NCBI RefSeq assembly: GCF_016899425.1
Contig: NZ_CP045995.1
Location: forward strand, 2,418,001 to 2,482,000
DNA: 64,000 nt
Reading direction: 5' to 3'
Origin: Burkholderia sp. MS389
GTDB taxonomy: Bacteria > Pseudomonadota > Gammaproteobacteria > Burkholderiales > Burkholderiaceae
Position numbers and translations under genes: made by a program. The notes under the pieces are model-generated. The model made no database searches. It was not told the origin of the DNA and worked only from the letters and a program-made list of their open reading frames with translations. Numbering within the stretch: position 1 is the first letter of the stretch; each line of letters begins with the position of its first letter. Below are positions 50,819-58,019 of this stretch, in pieces.

Positions 50819-51178
50819 TGAGCTTTTCTCGGTTCGGTGTCGGGCCGTCAGTTTATCGCGGGCGATGTCGGGCAGACGCGTCGTCACGTGCTAACCGGCG
50901 ACCTTGCAGTCGGACGCGCGACGATCTCGTTCATGGGGACATTCGCAGGTTGCGCGATCGCTTCCGGTTCGAGCAGCGATGCTGCGCATGGTCGCGCAGT
51001 CGGCATCACGATTCGGCGGGAAAGCGCCGATTTTGCAGCGCAGCGAAACGCGGCGACGCTTACCCCTGCCGCGCACGCGGAACCAGCCGAAACCGCCGGT
51101 GCGGCAATCATGCGGATGCCGATGGTTGACCGCCGTCGGACATGCTAGGATTTCCGTCAAACAACTCCGGAGACTGCG
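50819..51178. other. Intergenic region
   Basis: A 360-base gap between the leftward acetyltransferase and the rightward zinc-ribbon protein. Overlapping short frames on both strands are typical GC-rich noise. No promoter, repeat or hairpin was recognised. Confidence 0.45.
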
Positions 51179-51562
51179 ATGCCGTTCATCTGCGAAAACG
51201 TCGAATGTCGTGCCGTGCTGGCTCGCGGACAGGTCAGGCACCATCAGGAGGGGGCGGGCTGGTGCTTCTACTGCCCGGACTGCAACACCCGAAACGAGTT
51301 GATGAATGTCGGCACGGTCAGCGGCCCCGTCGAGCTGGTTCAGCCGGAGCGGGCCAGCCCACCGCACAGGGTCGTCGCGACGGCCCGACCGCTGGATGAC
51401 GGCCGATACGCGGCGCAATTGAGCGTCCAGCGGGCGCTCGCCGTGAAAGGCACCTACGCGGCCGAAGAGCACTGGGATCAGCTCGGCGTATTCGGCGACG
51501 CGCAGGAAGCCGTCGCGCATGCGAAGTCTTTCGCGACGGATTTGCTGCAGCGCGTGGCATAG
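51179..51562 (+). CDS. Hypothetical protein with N-terminal zinc-ribbon-like cysteines
   Basis: The 127-residue protein has ICENVEC near the N-terminus and CFYCPDCNTRN around residues 29-39, a possible four-cysteine zinc ribbon. The C-terminal half (GRYAAQLSVQRALAVKGTYA, AVAHAKSFATDLL) looks like a DUF6566-type domain seen in Burkholderia hypotheticals. GGAG lies seven bases before the ATG. Function unknown. A strong terminator follows. Confidence 0.75.
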   Translation: MPFICENVECRAVLARGQVRHHQEGAGWCFYCPDCNTRNELMNVGTVSGPVELVQPERASPPHRVVATARPLDDGRYAAQLSVQRALAVKGTYAAEEHWDQLGVFGDAQEAVAHAKSFATDLLQRVA

Positions 51563-51584
51563 TCGGCAGTGTCCGTGAACGAAC

Positions 51585-51619
51585 AAGGGGCGTCGCGCAT
51601 TCGTGCGCGACGCCCCTTT
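51585..51619. terminator. Bidirectional intrinsic terminator with TTCG tetraloop
   Basis: AAGGGGCGTCGCGCA (51585-51599), loop TTCG, and TGCGCGACGCCCCTT (51604-51618) form a perfect 15-base stem followed by T. It lies between the convergent zinc-ribbon gene and the XRE regulator; A/T-rich ends on both sides allow bidirectional use. Confidence 0.82.
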
Positions 51620-51728
51620 GCGATTTCCGCGCGCGTTCGTCAGTGGTCGACATCGAACGAGAAGGATGGCTTCCCGATCCGCTGAGACGTGCCGCTCTGA
51701 ATCCGGCGTGCGAGAAAGCCGCGTAAGG

Positions 51729-52586
51729 TCACGCAGCCGGCGCCTGCACCGCGCGTGCCTGTTCGCGGGCCGCGACGAGTTCCCGGATCCGCGCACGGTC
51801 GGCCGGCGTGACCGGCGTGAAGATCACGAGGCTCAGGTCCGGGCTGCCGGTGACCGAGAACGCCGAGTATTCAAGCGCGATCCGGCCGGCTTGCGGATGG
51901 CGAATCTCCTTCGTGCCTTCGTCGTGCGTACGGATATCGTGGTCGCGCCACATCGCATCGAATTCGGCGCTCGTCGCGCGCATCTCGTCGACGAACGCCT
52001 GCACGCTCTGCGTCGCGCCGCTGCGCGCGACGTCCGCACGAAACGCGCCGACCGCGAACCGCGCGACGCGCTCCCAGTTAGGCTGCGCGTAACGGACACC
52101 CGCGTCGACGAAGATCAGCCGCAGGATGTTGCGCGCGGCTGGCGGCAGCGTCGCATAGTCGGTGAGCGTCGCGGCCGCCGCGTCATTCCACGCGGCGACG
52201 TCCCACGTCGCCGTGCGGACGATCGCGGGGCTCGCGTCGAGCGAATCGAGCACGTGCTGCAGGCGCGGCGTCACGCTGGCCGGCGCGTGATAGCGCACTT
52301 CGGGCGGATGGCCGACGCCGAGCAGGAACAGGTGTTCGCGTTCGGCGTCGTTGAGCATCAGCGCGCGGGCGAGCCGGTCGAGCACGTCGGCCGACGGTGC
52401 GCCGCCGCGGCCCTGTTCGAGCCACGTGTACCACGCGGCGCTCACGTGCGCGCGCTGCGCGACTTCCTCGCGCCGCAGGCCCGGCGTGCGGCGGCGCGTG
52501 GCCGGCAGCCCGAGCGCGGCCGGGTCGAGCTTCTCGCGGCGGTCCCGCAGGTACGCGCCGAGCAGGTTGTCGGAGGCGTCAGCCAT
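51729..52586 (-). CDS. XRE/MmyB-family transcriptional regulator
   Basis: The 285-residue regulator has an N-terminal XRE helix-turn-helix (TPGLRREEVAQRAHVSAAWY, TWLEQGRGGAPSADVLDRLA) and a C-terminal MmyB-like ligand-binding domain (AWNDAAAATLTDYATLPP, NILRLIF, FVDEMRATSAEFDAMWRDHD). It is divergent from an SDR/epimerase-type oxidoreductase gene, the usual arrangement for MmyB regulators, and probably represses it. Confidence 0.92.
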   Translation of the reverse strand: MADASDNLLGAYLRDRREKLDPAALGLPATRRRTPGLRREEVAQRAHVSAAWYTWLEQGRGGAPSADVLDRLARALMLNDAEREHLFLLGVGHPPEVRYHAPASVTPRLQHVLDSLDASPAIVRTATWDVAAWNDAAAATLTDYATLPPAARNILRLIFVDAGVRYAQPNWERVARFAVGAFRADVARSGATQSVQAFVDEMRATSAEFDAMWRDHDIRTHDEGTKEIRHPQAGRIALEYSAFSVTGSPDLSLVIFTPVTPADRARIRELVAAREQARAVQAPAA

Positions 52587-52599
52587 ATCCTGTTAGTTC

Positions 52600-52613
52600 G
52601 TTTACCAGTAAAC
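52600..52613. promoter_or_regulatory. Palindrome GTTTAC-CA-GTAAAC, candidate MmyB operator
   Basis: A perfect 6-2-6 inverted repeat in the 95-base divergent region, 14 bases from the XRE regulator start and 69 from the oxidoreductase start. Confidence 0.58.
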
Positions 52614-52681
52614 CGTCACGGCTTCACCGCGAGCGGCCATCGACCGATAGTAAGCCTCCATTTCATCCGGAGGTGCTGAAC

Positions 52682-53575
52682 ATGCGTGTCTTTGTTACGG
52701 GAGCGTCGGGATTCGTCGGCTCGGCCGTCGTCGCCGAACTCGTGGCCGCCGGGCACTCGGTGCTCGGGCTCGCGCGGTCCGATGCGGCCGCGGCAGCGGT
52801 TGCCGCAGCCGGCGCGGACGTCCATCGCGGGTCGCTGGAAGATCTCGACAGCCTGACGCGCGGCGCCGAAGCCGCCGACGCGGTGATCCACACGGGATTC
52901 AATCACGATTTCTCGCGCTTCGCGCAGAACTGCGAACTCGACCGCCGTGCGATCGACACGATCGGTGCTGTGCTCGCCGGCTCGGCGCGGCCGCTGGTCG
53001 TCACGTCGGGCCTCGCGCTCGTGGCGCCCGGTCGCGCGGCGACCGAGGACGATCCGCACGTGCCGGTGTCGGCCCACTATCCGCGTGCGTCCGAAGCGAC
53101 CGCGGTCGCGCTCGAAGCGCGCGGCGTGCATGCATCGGTCGTGCGCCTGCCGCCGTCCGTGCACGGCGACGGCGATCACGGCTTCGTGCCGCGCCTGATT
53201 GCGTTCGCGAGGGAGAAGGGCGCATCGGCGTTCGTCGGCGACGGCGCGAACCGCTGGCCGGCCGTGCACCGGCTCGACGCGGCGCGCGTGTACCGGCTCG
53301 CGATCGAACGCGGCACGGCCGGCGCGCGCTATCACGCGGTCGACGATACGGGCGTGCCGTTCCGCGAGATCGCCGACGTGATCGGCCGGCGGCTGAACGT
53401 GCCGGTCGTCGCGAAGTCGGTGGCGGAGGCCGGCGAGCACTTCGGCTGGTTCGCGATGTTTGCGGGGATGGATGCGCCCGCAACCAGCGAGCGCACGCGA
53501 GCATCGCTCGACTGGGCGCCGACGCAGCCGCGGCTGCTGGCCGATATCGACCGGCCGCGGTATTTCGAAAGCTGA
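52682..53575 (+). CDS. NAD(P)-dependent epimerase/SDR-type oxidoreductase
   Basis: The 297-residue protein begins MRVFVTGASGFVGSAVVAEL, an extended-SDR Rossmann loop (GASGFVG), with AVIHTGFNHDFSRF and VRLPPSVHGDGDHGFVPRLI downstream. The SDR tyrosine region is SAHYPRASEATAV, where lysine is replaced by serine, so this is an atypical SDR. GGAGG lies eight bases before the ATG. It is divergent from the XRE/MmyB regulator. Substrate unknown. Confidence 0.9.
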   Translation: MRVFVTGASGFVGSAVVAELVAAGHSVLGLARSDAAAAAVAAAGADVHRGSLEDLDSLTRGAEAADAVIHTGFNHDFSRFAQNCELDRRAIDTIGAVLAGSARPLVVTSGLALVAPGRAATEDDPHVPVSAHYPRASEATAVALEARGVHASVVRLPPSVHGDGDHGFVPRLIAFAREKGASAFVGDGANRWPAVHRLDAARVYRLAIERGTAGARYHAVDDTGVPFREIADVIGRRLNVPVVAKSVAEAGEHFGWFAMFAGMDAPATSERTRASLDWAPTQPRLLADIDRPRYFES

Positions 53576-53609
53576 CGGACGGCGCGCGGCGCGCAGCATG
53601 CGCGGCTCG

Positions 53610-53640
53610 GGCCGCGACGAACCCCATTCACGTCGCGGCC
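53610..53640. terminator. Perfect hairpin between convergent genes
   Basis: GGCCGCGACG (53610-53619) and CGTCGCGGCC (53631-53640) flank an 11-base loop between the oxidoreductase and the disulfide-reductase genes. No U-tract is present. Confidence 0.5.
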
Positions 53641-53656
53641 GCCCGCCTGCCGTGCG

Positions 53657-55036
53657 TCACTCGACCGGATGCAGGTCCTGCAGCAGCGTCGGCAGCAGCT
53701 CCGACACGGTCGGATGGATATGCATCGCACGGCTGATCGTCGTGTACGGCGCGCCGGCGGCCATCACGTCGAGAATCCCGTGCACGACCTCGTCGCCGGT
53801 CACGCCCAGGATCGACGCGCCGAGAATCGCGTGGTTGTCCGCGTCGACGATTACCTTCATGAAGCCCTGGCTCTCGCCTTTCTCGACCGCCCGGCCGACG
53901 CGCGTCATCGGGCGCGTGCCGACCAGCAGCCGGCGGCCCGTCTGCTTCGCTTCCGCGAGCGTCATGCCGACGCGGCCGAGCGGCGGATCGATGTACATCG
54001 CATAGGCCATGATGCGGTCGGACACCTTGCGCGGATCGTCGTCGAGCAGGTTCGCCGCGACGATCTCGTAGTCGTTGTACGCGGTGTGCGTGAACGCGCC
54101 GCGCCCGTTGCAGTCGCCGAGCGCCCAGACGCCGGGCACGTTCGTGCGCAACTGCTCGTCGACGGTGATGTAGCCGCGCGCGTCGGTGTCGATGCCCGCG
54201 CGGTCGAGCCCCAGATCGTCGGTGTTCGGCACGCGCCCGACCGCGAGCAGCAGGTGCGAGCCCGCGACCTCGCGGCCGCCGCCCGCGCAGTCGAGGCCGA
54301 CGACGATGCCGTCGCCGTCGCGGCGCGCGCTCAGGCAGTTCGCGTCGAGCTGCACGTCGATCCCTTCCTTTTCGAGGATCTCGCGCACGGCCTGCGACAC
54401 GTCTTCGTCCTCGCGGCGAATCAGGCGCGAACCCTTCTCGACGATCGTGACCTTCGAGCCGAAGCGGCGGTACATCTGGCCGAATTCGAGCCCGACGTAG
54501 CTGCCGCCGACGATCACGAGATGGTCGGGCAGGAAGTCGACGTCCATCATCGTCGAGTTGGTCAGGTACGGCACCGAGTCGAGGCCCGGCATCGCGGGCA
54601 CCTGCGCGCGTCCGCCGACGTTGATGAAGATGCGTTCGGCTTCGAGCACGTCATCGCCCACGCGCACCGCGTTCGCGCGTTCGAAGCGGGCATGACCCTG
54701 AAAGACGGTCGCGTGGTCGAGGCCGCGCACCCATTGCTCGACGCCGTGGTTCGAGCGGCCCGAGATCTGGTCCTTGCGCGCCTTCACCTCTTTCATGTCG
54801 ACGGTGACGGGGCCGCCGACCGACACGCCGTATTCGCTGGCGCGCCGTGCGAGCTGCGCGGCGTACGCGCTCGCGATCAGCGTCTTGGTCGGGATGCAGC
54901 CGGTGTTCACGCAGGTGCCGCCGAAGCGACCGCGCTCGACGATCGCGACTTTCATGCCGGCGCCGGCGAGCCGTGCGGCGAGCGGCGGCCCGGCCTGGCC
55001 GGTGCCGATGACGATCGCATCGAAGTGTTGCGTCAT
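53657..55036 (-). CDS. FAD-dependent pyridine nucleotide-disulfide oxidoreductase (MerA/Lpd-like)
   Basis: The 459-residue flavoenzyme has the FAD loop DAIVIGTGQAGPPLAARLAG, the redox-active pair GGTCVNTGCIPTK, the NAD loop LVIVGGSYVGLEFGQMYRRF, GVWALGDCNGRGAFTHTAYN and the C-terminal active-site HIHPTVSELLPTLL (His-x4-Glu). It is of the mercuric-reductase/dihydrolipoamide-dehydrogenase group but has no HMA domain and no neighbouring mer or 2-oxoacid dehydrogenase genes. AGGAGG lies five bases before the ATG at 55036. Substrate unknown. Confidence 0.92.
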   Translation of the reverse strand: MTQHFDAIVIGTGQAGPPLAARLAGAGMKVAIVERGRFGGTCVNTGCIPTKTLIASAYAAQLARRASEYGVSVGGPVTVDMKEVKARKDQISGRSNHGVEQWVRGLDHATVFQGHARFERANAVRVGDDVLEAERIFINVGGRAQVPAMPGLDSVPYLTNSTMMDVDFLPDHLVIVGGSYVGLEFGQMYRRFGSKVTIVEKGSRLIRREDEDVSQAVREILEKEGIDVQLDANCLSARRDGDGIVVGLDCAGGGREVAGSHLLLAVGRVPNTDDLGLDRAGIDTDARGYITVDEQLRTNVPGVWALGDCNGRGAFTHTAYNDYEIVAANLLDDDPRKVSDRIMAYAMYIDPPLGRVGMTLAEAKQTGRRLLVGTRPMTRVGRAVEKGESQGFMKVIVDADNHAILGASILGVTGDEVVHGILDVMAAGAPYTTISRAMHIHPTVSELLPTLLQDLHPVE

Positions 55037-55203
55037 GACGTCCTCCTGTGCGGGGGCAACGAGGAAAGGGGCAGGCGCAAGCCGCATGCCGTGCCGGCGG
55101 TCGCGCGGGCGACGAGCGCCTATGGTAGACCTGTTGGCCGGGGGCCGCGAGCGGCGGGTGGGCGACGCGCCGTATTGAAAAACGGCACCGCCGCGTGCGG
55201 CGG

Positions 55204-55782
55204 CTAGTCCTTGCGTTTCCACTGCCCGAACGACACCGGCCGGTGCGCGTCGGCGCGCGTGACGGTGACGTGGTCGGGCTTGTCGTCGAGCGGAAACGAT
55301 TCGGTGACGATCTGGCTCGAAAACAGCCAGCCGTGCGTGCGCGGGTCGTAGCGGAACGTGATGTAGTCGGTCCAGTGCTGGCCGCACGCGACGGAGTTCT
55401 GCACGGTGAAATAGCGGCCTTTCACCGACAAGCCATTGTCGGCCGCGTCTTCAGGATCGAAAGGGTCGCACTGGCCGCCTTCGTTCGCGCGCAGTACGAC
55501 CTGGTCGTTGCGGGCGGCGAGCCGGTAGGTGTGGTCGGCCTGTTCCTCGTAGATCAGCAGCGGGCGCGGCGACGGCTGCTCGCGCGTATCGATCGCGTGA
55601 TGCACGACGACGAGAAAGCTGTGCCGCCCGTTGTCGAGATCGGGGCCGGCGTGCGCGATCAGCGGTTGGTAGCCGGCCGGCAGTTGCGCGGCGATCGACT
55701 TCGGCAGGGTGTCGGCGTGGACGCCGAACGAGAGGGCGGCGAGTAGCGGTAGCAGCAGGGCGGAAAGGCGAAGAGCGCGCAT
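55204..55782 (-). CDS. Secreted hypothetical protein
   Basis: The 192-residue precursor begins MRALRLSALLLPLLAALSFG with a Sec cleavage site near VHA-DT. The mature part has GYQPLIAHAGPDLDNGRHSF, LIYEEQADHTYRLAARNDQV, CDPFDPED and YFTVQNSVACGQHWTDYITF; the two cysteines may form a disulfide. It resembles periplasmic hypotheticals of Burkholderia and other proteobacteria, without known function. No clear ribosome-binding site is seen. The upstream in-frame extension runs through a GNAT remnant. Confidence 0.78.
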   Translation of the reverse strand: MRALRLSALLLPLLAALSFGVHADTLPKSIAAQLPAGYQPLIAHAGPDLDNGRHSFLVVVHHAIDTREQPSPRPLLIYEEQADHTYRLAARNDQVVLRANEGGQCDPFDPEDAADNGLSVKGRYFTVQNSVACGQHWTDYITFRYDPRTHGWLFSSQIVTESFPLDDKPDHVTVTRADAHRPVSFGQWKRKD

Positions 55783-55828
55783 GGCGGGCGGTTTGATCGA
55801 AAGGATGAAGGGGATGAGCCGCGCGGCG

Positions 55829-55987
55829 TTACAGATTGCGCCCGGGAAACTCGGCGCCAGACGCCGGATTTCGGCGCGCATCGTCCTGGAATTCGACGCT
55901 GGCGGTCGGGCCCACGACGTACTCGCGAAAGATCGCTTCGACGGCGGCGGCACCGTCGGGATAGCGGGCGACGCGGATCTCGATCAT
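55829..55987 (-). pseudogene. N-terminal remnant of a GNAT acetyltransferase
   Basis: The 52-codon frame starts MIEIRVARYPDGAAAVEAIF and continues REYVVGPTASVEFQDD, the usual opening of a small GNAT. The sequence then loses resemblance, while in another frame AEIRRLAPSFPGAI carries what looks like the next segment. The rest of the domain (acetyl-CoA loop) is missing. A frameshift plus 3' deletion is the simplest reading. Confidence 0.55.
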
Positions 55988-56137
55988 GGGGCGGCGCGGG
56001 ATGACGGGAAAGAGGGCCAGCATAGCAGCGCACCGCCGCTTTCGGCCAGGCGCGAAGCGTGCCAGAATCGACGGCTCGACCGTCGGAAACGACACGCAGG
56101 CGCCGGCGCAGCGGCGTCGCTGACCAAGGAGACTTCG

Positions 56138-56776
56138 ATGACCGCATCGGCTGCCGTACTCGCCATCCTGGCTGCGCTGTTCCTCGGCGCGATGATTCCG
56201 GGCCCGAGCTTCGTGCTGGTGGCGCGCAATTCGATCGGGCTGTCGCGTCGCGACGGGCTGGCCACCGCGCTCGGCATGGGCATCGGCGGCATCGTGTTCG
56301 GCGGCGTCGCGCTGGCCGGGCTCTACACGCTCCTGCAGGCCGTCGAATGGCTGTATGTGGGCCTCAAGGTCGCGGGCGGCATGTACCTGATCTACATGGC
56401 GTCGAAGATCTGGCGCGGCGCCGACCGGCCGATCGCGATGGACGATCCGCAGGCAATGGCGGGCGGCAGCGCGCGCAAGTCGTTCTGGACCGGCCTCACG
56501 ACCCAGCTCAGCAACCCGAAGACGGCGATCTGGTACGGCAGCATCTTCGCGGCGCTGCTCCCGCAGCATCCGCCGCTGTGGTGCTACCTCGTGCTGCCGC
56601 CGCTCGTGTTCGCGGTCGAATTCGGCTGGTACACGCTCGTCGCGCTGTGCTTCTCGACGCGCCGGCCGCGCGAACTCTACCTGCGCGCGAAGAAATGGGT
56701 CGATCGCATCGCGGCCGCCGCGATCACGCTGCTCGGGCTGCGGCTGATCCTGAATGCGCCGAAAGCGGGGATCTGA
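56138..56776 (+). CDS. LysE/RhtB family exporter
   Basis: The 212-residue inner-membrane protein has about six helices and the LysE family signature near the N-terminus (GAMIPGPSFVLVARNSIGLS) plus TQLSNPKTAIWYGSIFAALL in the middle. It exports amino acids or related metabolites. AAGGAG lies seven bases before the ATG at 56138. Confidence 0.93.
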   Translation: MTASAAVLAILAALFLGAMIPGPSFVLVARNSIGLSRRDGLATALGMGIGGIVFGGVALAGLYTLLQAVEWLYVGLKVAGGMYLIYMASKIWRGADRPIAMDDPQAMAGGSARKSFWTGLTTQLSNPKTAIWYGSIFAALLPQHPPLWCYLVLPPLVFAVEFGWYTLVALCFSTRRPRELYLRAKKWVDRIAAAAITLLGLRLILNAPKAGI

Positions 56777-57202
56777 ACGCTTCTTTATCGGCACGTGGCG
56801 GCGACCGGCCATGGCCGTCGCCGGGAAGCGGCGGGAATCGGCCGGCCCGCCCGGGCCGCTCGCCCCAGCGCGCGTCGGCATCCCGAATTCCAAGATTACC
56901 GATTCATCGTTAGGCCATGGTCACGCGTGGCTTGCGGAACGCCCGCACCCGTCGCGGCGGCTCGGCCCGTTCATCATTCGTGCCGGGCTGGCACGCCACA
57001 CACAACGCATGACTTCCCGATGGCGCGGCCGCTCGCCGGCCGCCGCCGACCGTGTTTCTCGCCCCTCACCACCGCCCGCCGAGCCTTGCCCCACGGGTGT
57101 TCCCGTGTGTCGCCCAGCACGCCGAACCGCACCGCATCCCCGATTCTGGCGGTCGAGCGCCCGACGACGTGTAAACTGCTGCCTTTTTTGACGGTTTGCA
57201 GC
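56777..57202 (+). other. Intergenic region upstream of the motor operon
   Basis: A 426-base gap that should contain the promoter of the DUF3348-DUF2894 operon. A TAAACT about 28 bases before the first start codon could be a -10, but its -35 is poor. No Shine-Dalgarno is evident before the DUF3348 ATG. No repeat or small gene was recognised. Confidence 0.45.
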
Positions 57203-58009
57203 ATGGTGCAAGCATCTCCGCGCCCGGCGTTGAGCGGTCCGACGCTCGTCCGGCTGCTCGCGCGCCTGGCCGATGCCGACGTCGCGGAATCCCGGCAGAC
57301 GCTGTCCGACCGGCTGAGCCAGTGGCTCGGCTGGACCGACGCGATCACGCTGTCGTCCGCGCTGACTGCGAGCCCGCCGGGCGTCGCGGCCGGCGTGCGC
57401 GGCTACGACGCCGAGCGCGACTGCGCGCGCGTGCGCCACGACCTCGCGCAGGCGATCACGGCCACCAACCGGCTGCGGGCGCGGCGCCGGCCCGGCGACT
57501 TGCCGCCGCCGGCCGCCGACACGGCCGATTTCGCGGACTTTCGCCAACGGTATCTGACCCTGCAGCAGGACATGGAAACGGCGATCGGCCAATTGCGCGG
57601 CCGCCTGCGGGTCGCGCTCGCCGCGCGCTCGTCCGGAATGGCGCGGCTCGCGACGCTCGACACGATCATGGAGCGCGTGCTCGGCGCGCGCGAGCGCAGC
57701 CTGCTGTCGGCCGTGCCCGCGCTGCTCGGCACGCGCTTCGCGCGGCTGCGCGACGCGGAGCGGCAGGCGCTGGCCGAGGCTGACGCCGTGGCCGCGGCCC
57801 CCGCTGCGCCCGACGCTGCGCCCGACGCCGCCGACGCGTCCGCTCCGGCCGATGAAGGCGCGGTGGCCGACACCCCGACCGTCGCGGCGATCGTGCCCGG
57901 CGCATGGCTCGATACGTTTCGCGACGAGATGCAAAGCATCCTGCTTGCCGAACTCGAAGTCCGGTTTCAAACGGTAGACGGGCTGCTCGCGGCCCTTCGC
58001 ACCTGCTAA
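57203..58009 (+). CDS. DUF3348 domain protein
   Basis: The 268-residue protein begins MVQASPRPALSGPTLVRLLA and has LADADVAESRQTLSDRLSQW, RVRHDLAQAITATNRLRARR, YLTLQQDMETAIGQLRGRLR and an alanine/aspartate-rich linker (about 195-230) before the C-terminal FRDEMQSILLAELEVRFQTV. It matches the DUF3348 family found almost only beside DUF802, OmpA and DUF2894 genes. It is predicted soluble and mostly helical. It is the first gene of the operon, 10 bases before the DUF802 gene. Function unknown; a cytoplasmic partner of the motor tail is a reasonable guess. Confidence 0.85.
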   Translation: MVQASPRPALSGPTLVRLLARLADADVAESRQTLSDRLSQWLGWTDAITLSSALTASPPGVAAGVRGYDAERDCARVRHDLAQAITATNRLRARRRPGDLPPPAADTADFADFRQRYLTLQQDMETAIGQLRGRLRVALAARSSGMARLATLDTIMERVLGARERSLLSAVPALLGTRFARLRDAERQALAEADAVAAAPAAPDAAPDAADASAPADEGAVADTPTVAAIVPGAWLDTFRDEMQSILLAELEVRFQTVDGLLAALRTC

Positions 58010-58019
58010 TCAACACGCT

